A DNA stretch of 64,000 nucleotides. Origin: Loxodes magnus (lineage: Eukaryota; Ciliophora; Karyorelictea; Loxodida; Loxodidae). Positions within the stretch are counted from its first letter, which is position 1. Each line of letters begins with the position of its first letter. This document shows, in pieces, positions 21,590 through 33,451 of the stretch. Where the stretch lies: contig CAMPDV010000536.1 of NCBI GenBank assembly GCA_946699065.1, forward strand, positions 62,001 to 126,000, in the 5' to 3' direction. The notes under the pieces were generated by a model, which saw nothing but the letters and a program-made list of their open reading frames with translations, searched no databases and was not told the DNA's origin. A program made the position numbers and the translations under genes.

Positions 21590-24400
21590 TATGAGATTAA
21601 TTGAAGATGAGCAAGAATTTGAGGAAATATAAAATAAATAGGTTATAAGATGCAATATATCGTCAAAAATATTTAGAATCTTTCCTGCAAACTTATCTAG
21701 AACTCTTTTAGATAGATTAAGATAATCTTGAAGTTTAAAATGAATTTATCAAAAATAACATCTAATAATATGCTGATTAAACATTAGGATCCTTTATTCC
21801 AGACTCAAGTTATAACAAATTTCCTCGAGATCTTATTAAGAAATATGTAGGCTTAAAAGAGCTAACTCAGTATATAAGAAGCATACATTATTTCTGGAAG
21901 AATAAACTAATAAGTAACTAATATTCATGAAAAAGTGAAACGACATTCTGAATGACTTCAATTCTAATTTGTGAAAGTTTGAAAAAACAAAGCAAAAAAG
22001 AAACTTTTACTTCTAAATGGAGATGCTAAAGAAATATTTTCAAATACTAAGAAAATTAAAAACCCTAAAAAAATTAATTAAACGAACAAAGATTAAGAAA
22101 TCAAAAATAAATTCATTGATTCTGGGAGAATTGCACTTTTAACAAACATTCTAATCTAACTAAATAATAAATAAATCTTAGTAATTAAAAAATAGATAAA
22201 ATATAAGATAGTATTTAAGAAATTAAAGATTATCAACTCTCATATTTATTAGGATTTTATCTTTTTACCATACAAGAAATACAAGAAATTATAAAAGAAA
22301 TTACGAATGTAAAAGCAGCTGTTTCAGCTTGAATAAAAAGTGAATTTCTGAAATATTGTGGATAATATTTGATAATAATTCTTCACTCTTTTCTGAATAA
22401 TATGTTAAGATTTGGAAGAATCCCTTAGGAATTTAAATACATTGGCGATAATTTCAATATTAAAAAAGGAATCAAAGATGACTGGAAAAACTGACTACCT
22501 ATTTCTCTTATTAATATTATTATAAAACTATATGATAAAGCTTTAACAAAAAGACTATACAATCTGATTTATTAGAGAAATTTGATTCACCCTTCATAAA
22601 TGGGATTTATGAAAATTAGATAAGCAACTTAATAAATTTGAATAATATAACAAATAATTGATAACTATCGGAAAAGTGCTAAAAGTAAGACTAAATTGAT
22701 AGCAACACTGATAGATGTTGAAAAAATGTTTGACTCAATAGAAAGAAGACTTTTGTTTGATTAACTTAAGAGAGTTAAACTACCACTTGGAATAATAATA
22801 GCCTTAGAGTTGTTTTACATAAACCTAAATTCTTCATTTAAAACAGATGGAAAGAACACCAGAACATTATAATACAACAATGGAGTTATGTAAGGAAATT
22901 CACATGGACTGGTTTTAGCATTGTTGTATTATGACGTAGTAATTAGATATTTGGAAAGTAAAAGTACCTAATTGAGATTCAAATGCCAGGGTTGGAGAAT
23001 TAGCTTAGCATGCGGACGATGAACAGATGATCTGATTCTTCTTTCCAAAACTGCAAAGTAGATGAAAGAGTTAATAAATGAAGCAAGTAAGCATTTTTAC
23101 ATAAACGCAATTAAAGATAAATGTTATCAAATCTGAATGTGTCTAAATTTTAAAGAAACATTAGAAATAATAAAATTTAAATTTATGATTAGATAATTAA
23201 CCAATTATTTAAAAGGAACAAGTAACATATTTAGATGTAATGCTACATTAGAAGAAGAATTTTAATTCCCATTGTAAAGAAGTCACGTTCAAGTATTTAG
23301 TGCAATGAAAAAAGCTTTTTTTAACTTATAAGATATAAGAATGTGATTTCTTGACATTTTAAAACTTTATGCAGACTTTTTATATTTACCTAAAGCAGAA
23401 TATGGAGGAGAACTAGTACCATGGTGTATTCAGAAAGGAAAAACTGGAGTTTTTAATAGAATTGAATCAAGTACGAGAATGATTTAAAGAAAAGCATTTC
23501 AAGCAGCAACTTAAACATTAAAAAGTTATGTTTCATAGATTTAAACTGGTTATATTTCAAACACATTATGGCAATAAAGTGTTTTAAATTCTATTATAAA
23601 ATGAAATAAGAAAGTATTGATTTTCCAACATCGACAATTTCATTACGAACTGAAAAATTTTATTTCAATGCTATGATCAAATTTAGCAATTATCAGACCT
23701 CTATAGTATCTACCTGTAGAACTCCAAGATTATTACAAATTAAAAAATTTTACTAAATATATAAGAGACAAAATACAATAATATTTCTATAATACAGCTA
23801 CTCAAAAGTTTAAGAGAATGAAAAAAGCTAAATATATACTGAACAGTTCAGTAATCTTAGCCAAATTTCCAGTAAACACTTACATTAAGTTGAACAAATA
23901 ATTTAGACAAGAAATTATCAGTATATATAAGCTTAGAACCCAATCTTTTAATTTTCTAAAAGATCTTTAAGCTTGTTATTATCCTATTGATAATCCCTAC
24001 TGTATGTGTGGAGAGTATGTTACATTCAAGCACATTTTTAGTCGTATATACTATTCTAATATAAGAGATCGACTATCGTAAAAGATTGAGAATTATGACT
24101 TAAGCCGCTTTATAATATATGATTAAGGACTTATAAACTTCTTTCCAAAGTCTTATTTGAGATTTTTAGATTTATAAATTTATAAATAAAAATATTTCAC
24201 AAGAAACTTATATCAAGAAGATTAGAATTATTAGAAATGGAAAAAGTAAAAAAGGAAGAAATAAATGAGAGACTATAACAAGAGTAATTAAAGATTGATG
24301 AGATCAAAATTATAATTAAAAAGCATTAAAAACATTTACTAATGTCTATAATTAAAGGAAGCAATTCATGCAGTTATAGATGTCAAAAAATTATTTTGAT
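21590..24400 (+). mobile_element. LINE ORF2 with complete reverse transcriptase motifs, unit 2
   Basis: This is the best-preserved reverse transcriptase in the window. From about 22466 one frame, without a needed stop, gives KKGIKDDWKNWLPISLIN (TGA as Trp), NLIHPSQMGFMKIRQ, motif A LIDVEKMFDSI (about 22704), motif B GVMQGNSHGLVLALLY (about 22882) and motif C as TDDLILLS (about 23022; xxDD, where FADD or YADD is usual). It then continues through the thumb region to DNPYCMCGEYVTFKHIF (about 23990), where the last knuckle Cys is Arg. A base missing near 22460 relative to unit 3, and the altered motifs B and C, make activity unlikely. The endonuclease and ORF1 are absent (5' truncation). Confidence 0.85.
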
Positions 24401-25615
24401 TTAAAATTTAAATAAACAGTTTCATACAATAACTCTATTATTAAATTGATATATTATTACTAAATAGCTTTAATTTATACCATTTATTTTTATAAATAAA
24501 TATTAAAATTTAAGTTCTAAAAACTAATTAAATTGCTAATTAAGCCATTTAAAGAATTCTTTATTTAACTATAATTAATAAAACATAGATAATATAAAGG
24601 AAGAAATATTTTAAAGGAATTTAAATTCTAAGTAAACTAAAGAGAACTTTAGCTTTATTACTTTAATAATATAAATTCTAAATGATAGCAAAATATAGTT
24701 TAAAATAATCCTTTATAATAGTAAGATATTAATATTAAAAATACTATATCAAAAATCTAAAATAATTCAATAATTATATGCTAGAATTAATTATCTTTGT
24801 ATCAATTTAAAACTAATAAAAAGGATGCTTTTCATAATTTTGATAAGAATTTTAAATAATTGATTAACAATAAGCATTTTATTACTAGATTATAAAAATA
24901 TAAAAGTTCACATTTGATAATTAATGTCTACAATAATTAAAACAATAATTTAGTTAATTAAAAAATAAATATAGTTAAACATATCTTTAGAGATAACTGT
25001 ATAAAATAAAATTAATAAAGAATTATCAATAATTATAAATTTAATGAATGTATAATTTTTAGTTCTAAGTAATATAAGTAATTATAATAATAATCTTAAC
25101 TAACTTTTATTATATTTTAAAGTTAAGTATAAATTTTTAATTTATATATCAAATTTAATTAAACTTATTATAATTATGTAAAATTAATTATTTTATAATT
25201 GTCAGTTAAATAAATTTAAATATAAGCCATTATTATTAATTTGCTAATAATAAGAAAATTATACTTACTTAAAATATTTAACTATAATTAAATTACTTTA
25301 TTTCTTTTATTTAAAACATATTTTAACTAAAACTATCCTTTAATATTTAAAGTGCTAAATGATTAAATTTTATTTATCTTATCATTTTTATTTTATATAT
25401 ATATCAACAATTATATTAGAAACTTTTATTATTTTAGCTTAAAATAATAAAATAAATGATAATTATTAAAATAATTTATTTTATTTTTTTAAATTAATAA
25501 TTTAAAAATCTTATTTACTATTTAAAGTTTAAATAATAAGTAATAATAATAAACTATAAGAGTTTAAATATTTTAAATATTGAGACATAATTTTATAATT
25601 ATTGGCATTTAACCA
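24401..25615. other. AT-rich spacer, no gene recognised
   Basis: Equivalent to 6141-7325. Nothing supportable seen. Confidence 0.6.
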
Positions 25616-25619
25616 TGCA

Positions 25620-26535
25620 AATTACGCTAAATTTAAAAGTTTCTATATTTCATTCATGATTCTCTTTCACTCTCATCTTGATAAAGAATTTTTAAGCTCA
25701 TTAAATCTGTTTATGGGTTTTTAATATAACTTATTTTCTCTTCACTCTAGTTCTTAAAATCTCTAATGGTCTCCTAAATATTATTGATGAAATATTTTTA
25801 TGTACTTATCTAATTTAATTATCTTATCTTTTGTAAATTATTTATTAATATAGTTTAGTCATATAAAACAAGTCTTTTACACTATTTTCCATTAATTATT
25901 ATAAGTTTATTACAATTTTTTTTAATATCTGTAAAAAGATTACGTTTGAAAATGTGCTCAAATGTATCAAATTCCTATCTACTTAAGCAGAGTTTATTTA
26001 ATTGAATTTTGATATATCGACGATTCTGTTCATATTAAAAGTTATAAGAATAAGTAATTTGTTTTTAGATTGAAATAGTTTCTTAAATTATATGTCTATT
26101 GTATTTAGCGTATATTATTAAAGAGAAAACTTTTTATATATCTCTTATTAAGTCAACAAATCATTTTACTTTTGACATGACTGCATTTCTTTAAAGGTAT
26201 TATTAGAATAAATTTTATTTAAATATTGCTATGCTTATTAAACTCTTTGAAATCATCAATTATAATATTTATTTGCAAATATTCATAAGTAAGCAAGGTT
26301 TTGATTATCTTGACAACTCTTAATTAAAAAATATATTTATCTTACTTCAAATTAATTTCTTGACTCTGATTTTGAGAATAAAGATTAAATGGGGTAATTT
26401 TTATCTTTTTACTAAGTAGAATTATTTTTGTTAAATTGGAGCTAGCATTGTTGATATTAAAATGAAAGGTAAAAATAAACTAGTATTCCCAACACTTGTA
26501 CAATATTTAATGAATTATAGATAGCTAATCTAAAC
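25620..26535 (-). mobile_element. Old minus-strand LINE ORF2 relic, unit 2
   Basis: Copy of 7330-8290. Here the frame around the knuckle reads EFDTFEHIF because the extra base absent in unit 1 is present. The following residues match the other LINE C-termini. Confidence 0.6.
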
Positions 26536-26734
26536 CTTTCTCTTACAAATGTTGTTCTTATGTTAAAATTCTATTTTAGGAAATAATATTATGCTTTATT
26601 ATAGTAAAGCAAATAACTCAAATAATGGTTTATTAAGGAGGAAACTTTGAAGCAAACATTTTAAATTTCTAAATTTTAATTCTAGAAGTATCCTTCAAAC
26701 TATTGCTTCTTTTTCTTATTTAAGAAATAGAAAT

Positions 26735-27430
26735 AATTTTAGTAGAGGTTTGATATTAATAGGAATAAAGTAAATGGTATTTAGTTTTTTTTAGTTTCTA
26801 ATAATCTAATAACTAGGTATGGGTTTGGATTTAGTAGAAGTAAAATAGGTTATAGTTTTTGTTATAATAGTAGAATGTAATATTTGTATGTTAAATAATA
26901 AATAGATATTATATAAGTTATTAAAGAAGTAATTTGAAATGAGTTATTTAGGTTTGTTAGTAAAAATATGTAAATAGTATATTTGATAGTAGTAATAGTA
27001 GTTTTGATAGTTACTGTTGATATAGTTAAATGTTATTTAAATAATGTTAAATGACTATGAATTGATAAATAAATAATTAGTATATTTAATTTAAAAATAA
27101 TAAAATTAATTAATTAAATTATTATTTTATCAAAAAAGATTAATTTAAATTAGTCATCAAAAATATAAAAGCATTATAAGGGATTATACTACTAATATTT
27201 TAAAACTATAAACATTATTATTCAAAATCAATATAATCATTAAATCATTAGTCTATTATTCATTAACTACTTTAAGTCAAAATACTAACTAATCATTTTA
27301 TCCTTTTTAATCAAATTCAATTATCATTTATTAAATAATCCTAATTTACTTTAAATATTCTAAAATTATCACTAAATCATATTCAATTTATTAAAAAGCC
27401 TAATTTAAAACTTTCATAATCAAGGAATCC
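26735..27430. other. Strand-skewed block, unit 2
   Basis: Near-identical copy of 8430-9140, with the same switch from C-poor to G-poor at about 27130. Confidence 0.4.
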
Positions 27431-28240
27431 CTTTTAGAATATTTAACTATATATTAATCAAAGTATTTTAAATCTATTTTATTAAACTTAAACAACTAAT
27501 TTTATATTATATTTTTATTACATTTTAGCTAGTTTATACTAAATCAAATAATTATGTAGCATAAGAATTAATTATTTAATAATAATAAAACTTTAGAAAT
27601 TATTTTTTACTTAATAGATTCATTAATATCCTATAAATATTATCTCTTTTAATTTCAATCTTTTACTATTAGATATCTTTATCGCTCTATTTATTAAATT
27701 AAGATAACCTTTTAATTTTAGAATTTAAAGCTAAAATTTGCTAAAAATAAGAATATTTATGTAATTTTTAGTTTAAATGTTTTAGTAATTATATATTTAT
27801 TTATAATTTTCTAAACGCTAAACTCTTTTTTAAGAAAGGTTTATTTGTAATTGCCTTGCACATTTATAAATTTTTTAATTCTTTAATATATAATAAAAAT
27901 ATTTATTTAATTTTAGAAATAGTTCTTTAATTTATATAAAAATTTAGCTTTTTAAAAATATGTAAAATTTAAATAATTAGTAGTTAAATATGTTTAAATT
28001 GTAATTCATTTTAGGAATGAATTTTAATATTAATTTTTTCTTCATAAACTTAATAAAAAATCTTAAAATTTATGATTTTCTTTTTCTTTACTAACGATTA
28101 TCTAGAAATATTATTACTAAAGAATCATTTAAGATTTAACTCTTTTTTTACTTCTAATATTTTTAGATTATAACATTAATTAAAATATCTTTTTATCTAT
28201 TTTATTTTAAGAGGATCTAAATTAAAAAATAATAAGGACA
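27431..28240. other. AT-rich spacer with deletion junction at its end
   Basis: Matches 9141-9953, then joins directly at about 28238 to sequence that lies at 10126 in unit 1. The join leaves a two-base overlap (GA), as in end-joining deletions. No gene is seen. Confidence 0.6.
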
Positions 28241-28710
28241 TCCTAGAAAGGTTAGGACCAGGAAAAGAGTAATAAAAAATCATCAATCAGGATGAATCTC
28301 CCACCTCTAAAAAAAACCTAAAAATAGGATAAGAATATTATGCGCTCGGAAGTCTCGAATCTCACCACATAATAGTAAATAAACTATGAATAGCTTGTTA
28401 AAATGGTGGTAGACCTCCAGGAAGAGGTAAAAATGTTGAAGAAAGACAATAAGAAGTTAATGTAAAACTTGAACTTGCAGAGGAAATAGAATCGAGACTC
28501 GTGACCTAAGAAAGAGACCTTAACGCATTTTGAAATATATCACAAGACTAGAGTAGTTAATCTCAAAACTAGCAATAGAAGCAGAAAGAACTAATCAGCA
28601 AATTAGAAAAAATAGAAGAAAATCAGTACAAACTACATCTTTAAATGGAATTGAAAGAATAAAGAAATGATTCAATGATAATTGAAGGTGACAATAACTT
28701 AAGATTTAAA
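28241..28710 (+). mobile_element. ORF1-like coiled-coil relic, unit 2
   Basis: Copy of 10150-10610, including the VVDLQEEVKMLKKDNKKL coiled coil. A few base changes only. Confidence 0.45.
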
Positions 28711-29049
28711 CCTAAACTTTAATTTTTATTATTTATAATTAATTAAAATTTTTGCAGCATTTTAATTAAGCAAAAAGATTGTTACGCTTGCAAAGCAATT
28801 TTTAATCTTGATATAATATGAAAATGATAACTAATTACTAATTTAATTTAAAAAAATTATTTAATTATAAAAACATTAGCTTTCATTTTTAAAGCCTTAA
28901 CTTTAATAATATTTTCAATTATAATTCTAATTTAAATTTATATTTTTTTGATATATAATTTAAAAACTAAGTTAAAAATTAAAAATGGTTATTTTTTTTA
29001 CTTATATTGATTAATATATATAATAATTAAAATTTATATGTATTTACCA

Positions 29050-30165
29050 TATTTCATATAGATAATAAAAAATGTTTTACAACTTCCATCTCAATAATCT
29101 TGATTTAATTTTCTTTAATCATTTTCTTCTGCACTTGCTCACAAGCCAAATTATTCCATTAACTCTTCCACTTGTTCGTTTTTTACTCTAAAATTTAAAT
29201 TCTTCTATGAAGCAATTTTGAATAAAAGTATTTAATTCTGTAGTCAATTTGTTAAAGTTATCTTAGAGTATGGAAGTTAGGATTAATTTAAATTTTTTGT
29301 AAGTTATAAGTTTAAGCAAATCATAATTTTTCAAGTCTTTAAATTCTTCCATTAAATCTTGCAGAGCTTCACATTAAGAAATATGTTAATAGGTTTCTTA
29401 TTCTCCGCAAATGCAAATTTCAGAGTGTTTTATTTAATAGTACCTATATTTCAAATAATACTAAAAATTGTAACTAAAGGTCATTAATTTGAAAATTGAT
29501 ACTATTTCTCTAATCATTGTCTTGTTTAATATTGTGTAAGTATAAGTTGGAAATTTATATTAATCAATGTTATTATCTTAATCTTTAAAATAAAGGCGTA
29601 AAGTAGGCATTGCACTCAACCTTCCTATTACATCTGAATAAAACGTTTATTCTATTTTATTTAAAATTATTTGCTACTACTAGCATCTTAAAGTTCTATT
29701 TGAAAATGTTAAGTCATTTATTTTAAATTCTTTAAATATTTAAGGTTACTGTACTTTGTTAAAATAAATGCTACATCAGAGTTGGGATCCATTTAAGATT
29801 CAGTGTGAAGTTTTATATAGAATTTGAAATAATACATTGCAATGTAATTTTAAAAGAATAACCAATTAAAGACAATAAACTAAGATTCATTAAAAGTAGA
29901 ATTAAGACTTTTTTAAAGTACATCTTGCTACTTATCTTTAGCTAGTGATTATATCATTTTATTTTTTATCTCTGAAGAATAGTTCAAGGAATTAATTCTG
30001 ACAAATACCGCGTCTTCAGTAGTATAAATATTCTAAAAATCTATTATATATTAATTAACACTTTTTATTGTTATTAAATTTACAGTCCCTGTACTTTTTA
30101 TATCTTATTAAGATTGCCTGACTCCAATAATTAATTATTAAATACCATCTCATACTTAGTGAGCT
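29050..30165 (-). mobile_element. Second-family LINE ORF2 3' end, unit 2
   Basis: Copy of 10945-12055 with an intact knuckle CICGEQETYQHISQC (C-x-C-x8-H-x3-C, about 29375-29421). A short deletion near 29650 relative to unit 1 removes part of a run upstream. Confidence 0.65.
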
Positions 30166-30207
30166 GCAGAGAGATAAAATTTATTGAGATAAAATGTAGG
30201 AATTGAA

Positions 30208-32110
30208 ATGCTTAATGATACCTTTAAAAATCATGATGGAAAAACTGAAGCTGATGCGTATTTAGTGCTAGTTTTTTAACTACCAGAAACAGATGTAACA
30301 TTACAAATGGGAACTGTACCTGTTTGTATTTTAGAACAAATAATTGGGTCTGAATGAAGCGTGTAAATTAGCGAGGTATTTTAGGATTATTACCTTGCAG
30401 TATAATTAATAATGCATTTTGGAGAGAGAAGCTTCAAGAGAACTAAAACTGATTAATATCATTTTTCGTACATATAGAGCCTGATGCATAGAATAAGTTT
30501 TTAAGATTAGAAGAAATAAAAAATATATGCTCTTGAAATGGTTTAGTCTTACCTAGTATGTATTCATTGTATTTTAATGGCTTTTTATAGATTAGGAGAA
30601 GACATATATTAAACCTATATATGGCTAAGATAAGTACTGTATAAATAATTCTAAGAGAATAATCCGTGAAAGTTCCTAACTTGGTAAGCTTTTAGTAGAA
30701 ATTGTAAGGAATATAGCTATTGGAAGAATTGATGATGAAGAGAAATAGCTCTCTTAAAGCAGCTTTAAAGTATTGAGATTATATAAATTTTCTTGATCCT
30801 AGTGACTATGACTTCATACTTTATAATATGAGAGATTTTGAAATAGTAAAGCATTCTTAAATAACCGATTTATGATGTTTTTTCTATGGCTTATATTTTA
30901 CTCATCAATAAAATATAACAGTTGATGGATTATCTGACTAAATCCTTAGAATGATTTGGAAAGATTTGCTAGAAATATTCCAAGTCTTTAAATGAAAAGC
31001 ATATTTGAAAGTGATTAACTGGTTGAATATTTACACAAAAAAGTATGAAGTTCAGTGCAAAATAAGACAATAAGTTGAAATTTTGAATTAGATTGCTTCA
31101 GAACAGTATTTTAGAGACCATGAAGAATGCCTAGCTTATATGCTACTTAGAAGAATTAATTTTTAGTAAGGTAAAATTGTAAAAATTTGAATGGAATTAC
31201 TATTCTATGTTTAGCAATCTGTCCAAGTGTGAAAAACTTCTTAAGTGATGCAGGAGTTGCAGAATTTATTCTAGGAGCTAGTAAATTTAATAGATGTGCT
31301 GTTTGAACAGGAAATGCTTAGATTAGTATAATAAAATGCTCCCATATCTGTTTAGATTAAAAAATACACTAAAATACTTAAAATGTTCTTAGTATTTAAT
31401 AAACTGAATAAGAAAAAGTAAATCAAACTAAATAAATGTGAAATATTTATCATATCTTAAGATATCCCTTTTCAAATCAAATTCATACATCTTAAAATAG
31501 CAAAGAATGGAAAATTATTCTTTTCGATTTAGCAAAAGATTGAAACGAAGAAAATTCTCGAGCTATCTAAGAGAAAAATAGATGGTTGTAAAGAAGTAAA
31601 ACTACGCCAACTTTAGGAGCCAAATTTATTTTACTTATAATTGCGAGAACAGTTTCTTAAAATAGTGCAGTATATGAGGTTTTCAAGGAAGGACTTCCTA
31701 AGTTTAAAAGTTACGATATGAATTGGAGAAATAGAAGAAAATCAGGTAAAGAATAAGCAAGTCTTATAGCAATGTGATTAGGATAAACTATAAGAACAAA
31801 TCAGGATGTATAGCAAAAATATGTAGAAGAAAAAGAAGAAAAATAGGAAGAAAATAAGAGGAAACGTAAGAGGAAATAAGTATTTCCTTCAGAAAAATCT
31901 ATTTAAGTAGTAGGAATCTTCAACCAAGAAAAAGAAAGAATATAACAGCAAATAGAAGACGTGGCAGGATATCCTATATGTTTTTCATCATTCTCATAAA
32001 TTTAGGGGGCTGCTTTACATGGTGATCCACGTCATTTGAAATGTGAAATATATCTATAGAGTTTGAGTTTTTTGTCCTCTATATAGATAGAAACTTTAAA
32101 AACAATTTTA
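30208..32110 (+). CDS. Gene A, unit 2 copy (unidentified protein, better preserved)
   Basis: From ATG 30208 one frame gives MLNDTFKNHDGKTEAD, VLVFQLPETDV, IGSEWSVQISEVFQDYYLAV, SLMHRISFQDQKKQKIYALE and LMAFYRLGEDIY. Removing 30704-30726 (23 nt, GTAAGG...GAAG) would join it in frame to SSLKAALKYWDYINF, PSDYDFILYNMRDFEI, QILRMIWKDLLEIFQ, EECLAYMLLRRINFQQGKI and LFEQEMLRLVQQ. Farther on, other frames give TPTLGAKFILLIIARTV, GLPKFKSYDMNWRNRR, SLIAMWLGQTIRTNQD and a C-terminal YPICFSSFSQIQG...LHGDPRHLKCEIYLQ. It is mostly helical with an acidic stretch before a possible degenerate RING-like end. I do not recognise the family; further short introns or frameshifts are likely. Confidence 0.5.
30704..30726 (+). 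other. Possible 23-nt intron in gene A
   Basis: It begins GTAAGG and ends GAAG. Its removal joins two protein-like frames without a break. Its size matches the 22-nt WD40 intron. A plain frameshift is the alternative. Confidence 0.35.
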
Positions 32111-32447
32111 ATTAAACTATCTTTTAAATATTTATATTCTAATAATATTGCAAGCTATTATTGAAGCAATATTAAAAGCTAAAACTATTTAAGATTATTT
32201 ACATTAACATATTTAATAATTTAATTTAATTTAAAATAAAATTTAATTTTCAAAACTTAAAATAAAAAATGTTTAAGATGCTTTCTTAAAAGCAATAATA
32301 TTTAGTAAGCTTATTTGAAAACTAAATTTTATTTAAAAAGGTTAAATCTAATAATTAAATTATTTTAAATTATTAACTTTATAAAATTTTAAGCTTTTTC
32401 TAGCTTAGATAATTATAAGATACATCTATTTATATGAAATTAAAATA
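32111..32447. other. AT-rich intergenic region between genes A and B
   Basis: No coding frame. Equivalent to about 13991-14338 in unit 1. Confidence 0.6.
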
Positions 32448-33451
32448 ATGCTAAACATCCAATAGGCCTTCTTTACTACCTCTTACAAAGATAAAAAGGA
32501 AGAGAGCATGCGAAATGCCATTTCTTCTAACCTCACGTCTTTTCTTTAATTAGACCAACCTTTTGATCAGCAAAAAAACTTAATAATGGACCTAACAACT
32601 TTCAAAGCCGGGTAAACAACAGAAACAAACTCTATAAACTCCAAAAAGGAAGAGAGACATCGAAATTAGCAGGAGATTGCATTGCATTGCTAGAAAGAAA
32701 GAACCTTTGGATACAACTCAGATCAAGTTGATATTTAGTAATTTGCATTGATGGTGGTGAATTTAATGAAGAGGTTTAAAAGTAGAAATATTTGAAAGAA
32801 AAACTAAATTTCAAGCCAGAAGAAAAACTTAAATGGAGTGGGATCGTATATATAATTATGAGCGTTAAATGGATGCATTCTTCAACATCCAATACCATTT
32901 GGATAAGAATACAACTTAGCTGAATGATTAAGTAGTGAAATAAGAATAGGAAATTCAACTCCTAAAAGAATCAAGAATGGAATAGCTAAATAATGGATCG
33001 ATCTCAATGATTGTCAAACCTTAAACTTAACCTCGAATGAGACTAATTCCGATCAAGAAGAGATGCTTTCGCTGCCAAAACCAATAAAAGCTATATCAGA
33101 ACTGTAAGAAGTTTCAATAGAAACAAAGGAATTTGTGATAAGCAAAGCGAACAGAAGCAATTGTGCTGAACAAAATTTTTTGCACGAGAATGGAAGTACG
33201 AACAAGAGGAAAAAGATGAAGCTATAACCAAGTCCTAAGGGAATTATAACGTAAAACCTATTAAAAAAACCCGCGGATGGGAACGTGTAATCTTTCTGTT
33301 GCCCCAAGTATTTTAACGAACAGCGAAAAACTTGAAGCGCTGCACTTCTGAGAGGATAAAACTCCTTAATAATGGAGAAACAATTTTATATAATAATAAT
33401 TACAAAACCTAATATTTGTTGTTTTATCTAAAACTTTATAGTATCAAATGA
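32448..33451 (+). CDS. Gene B, unit 2 copy (coiled-coil protein with possible Myb/SANT-like end)
   Basis: ATG 32448 to a candidate TGA at 33449. The N-terminal and coiled-coil blocks are as in unit 1, again with frame changes. The last frame is open from about 33179 and reads FAREWKYEQEEKDEAITKSQ, then KTRGWERVIFLLPQVF and QRTAKNLKRCTSERIKLLNN. The pattern W...EE...W-ERV..LLP...RTAKNLK resembles a Myb/SANT DNA-binding repeat (second Trp, then RTxxQ/N), but the third Trp is absent, so this is tentative. It could be a chromatin or transposon-encoded DNA-binding protein. This end is missing in unit 1. Confidence 0.45.
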
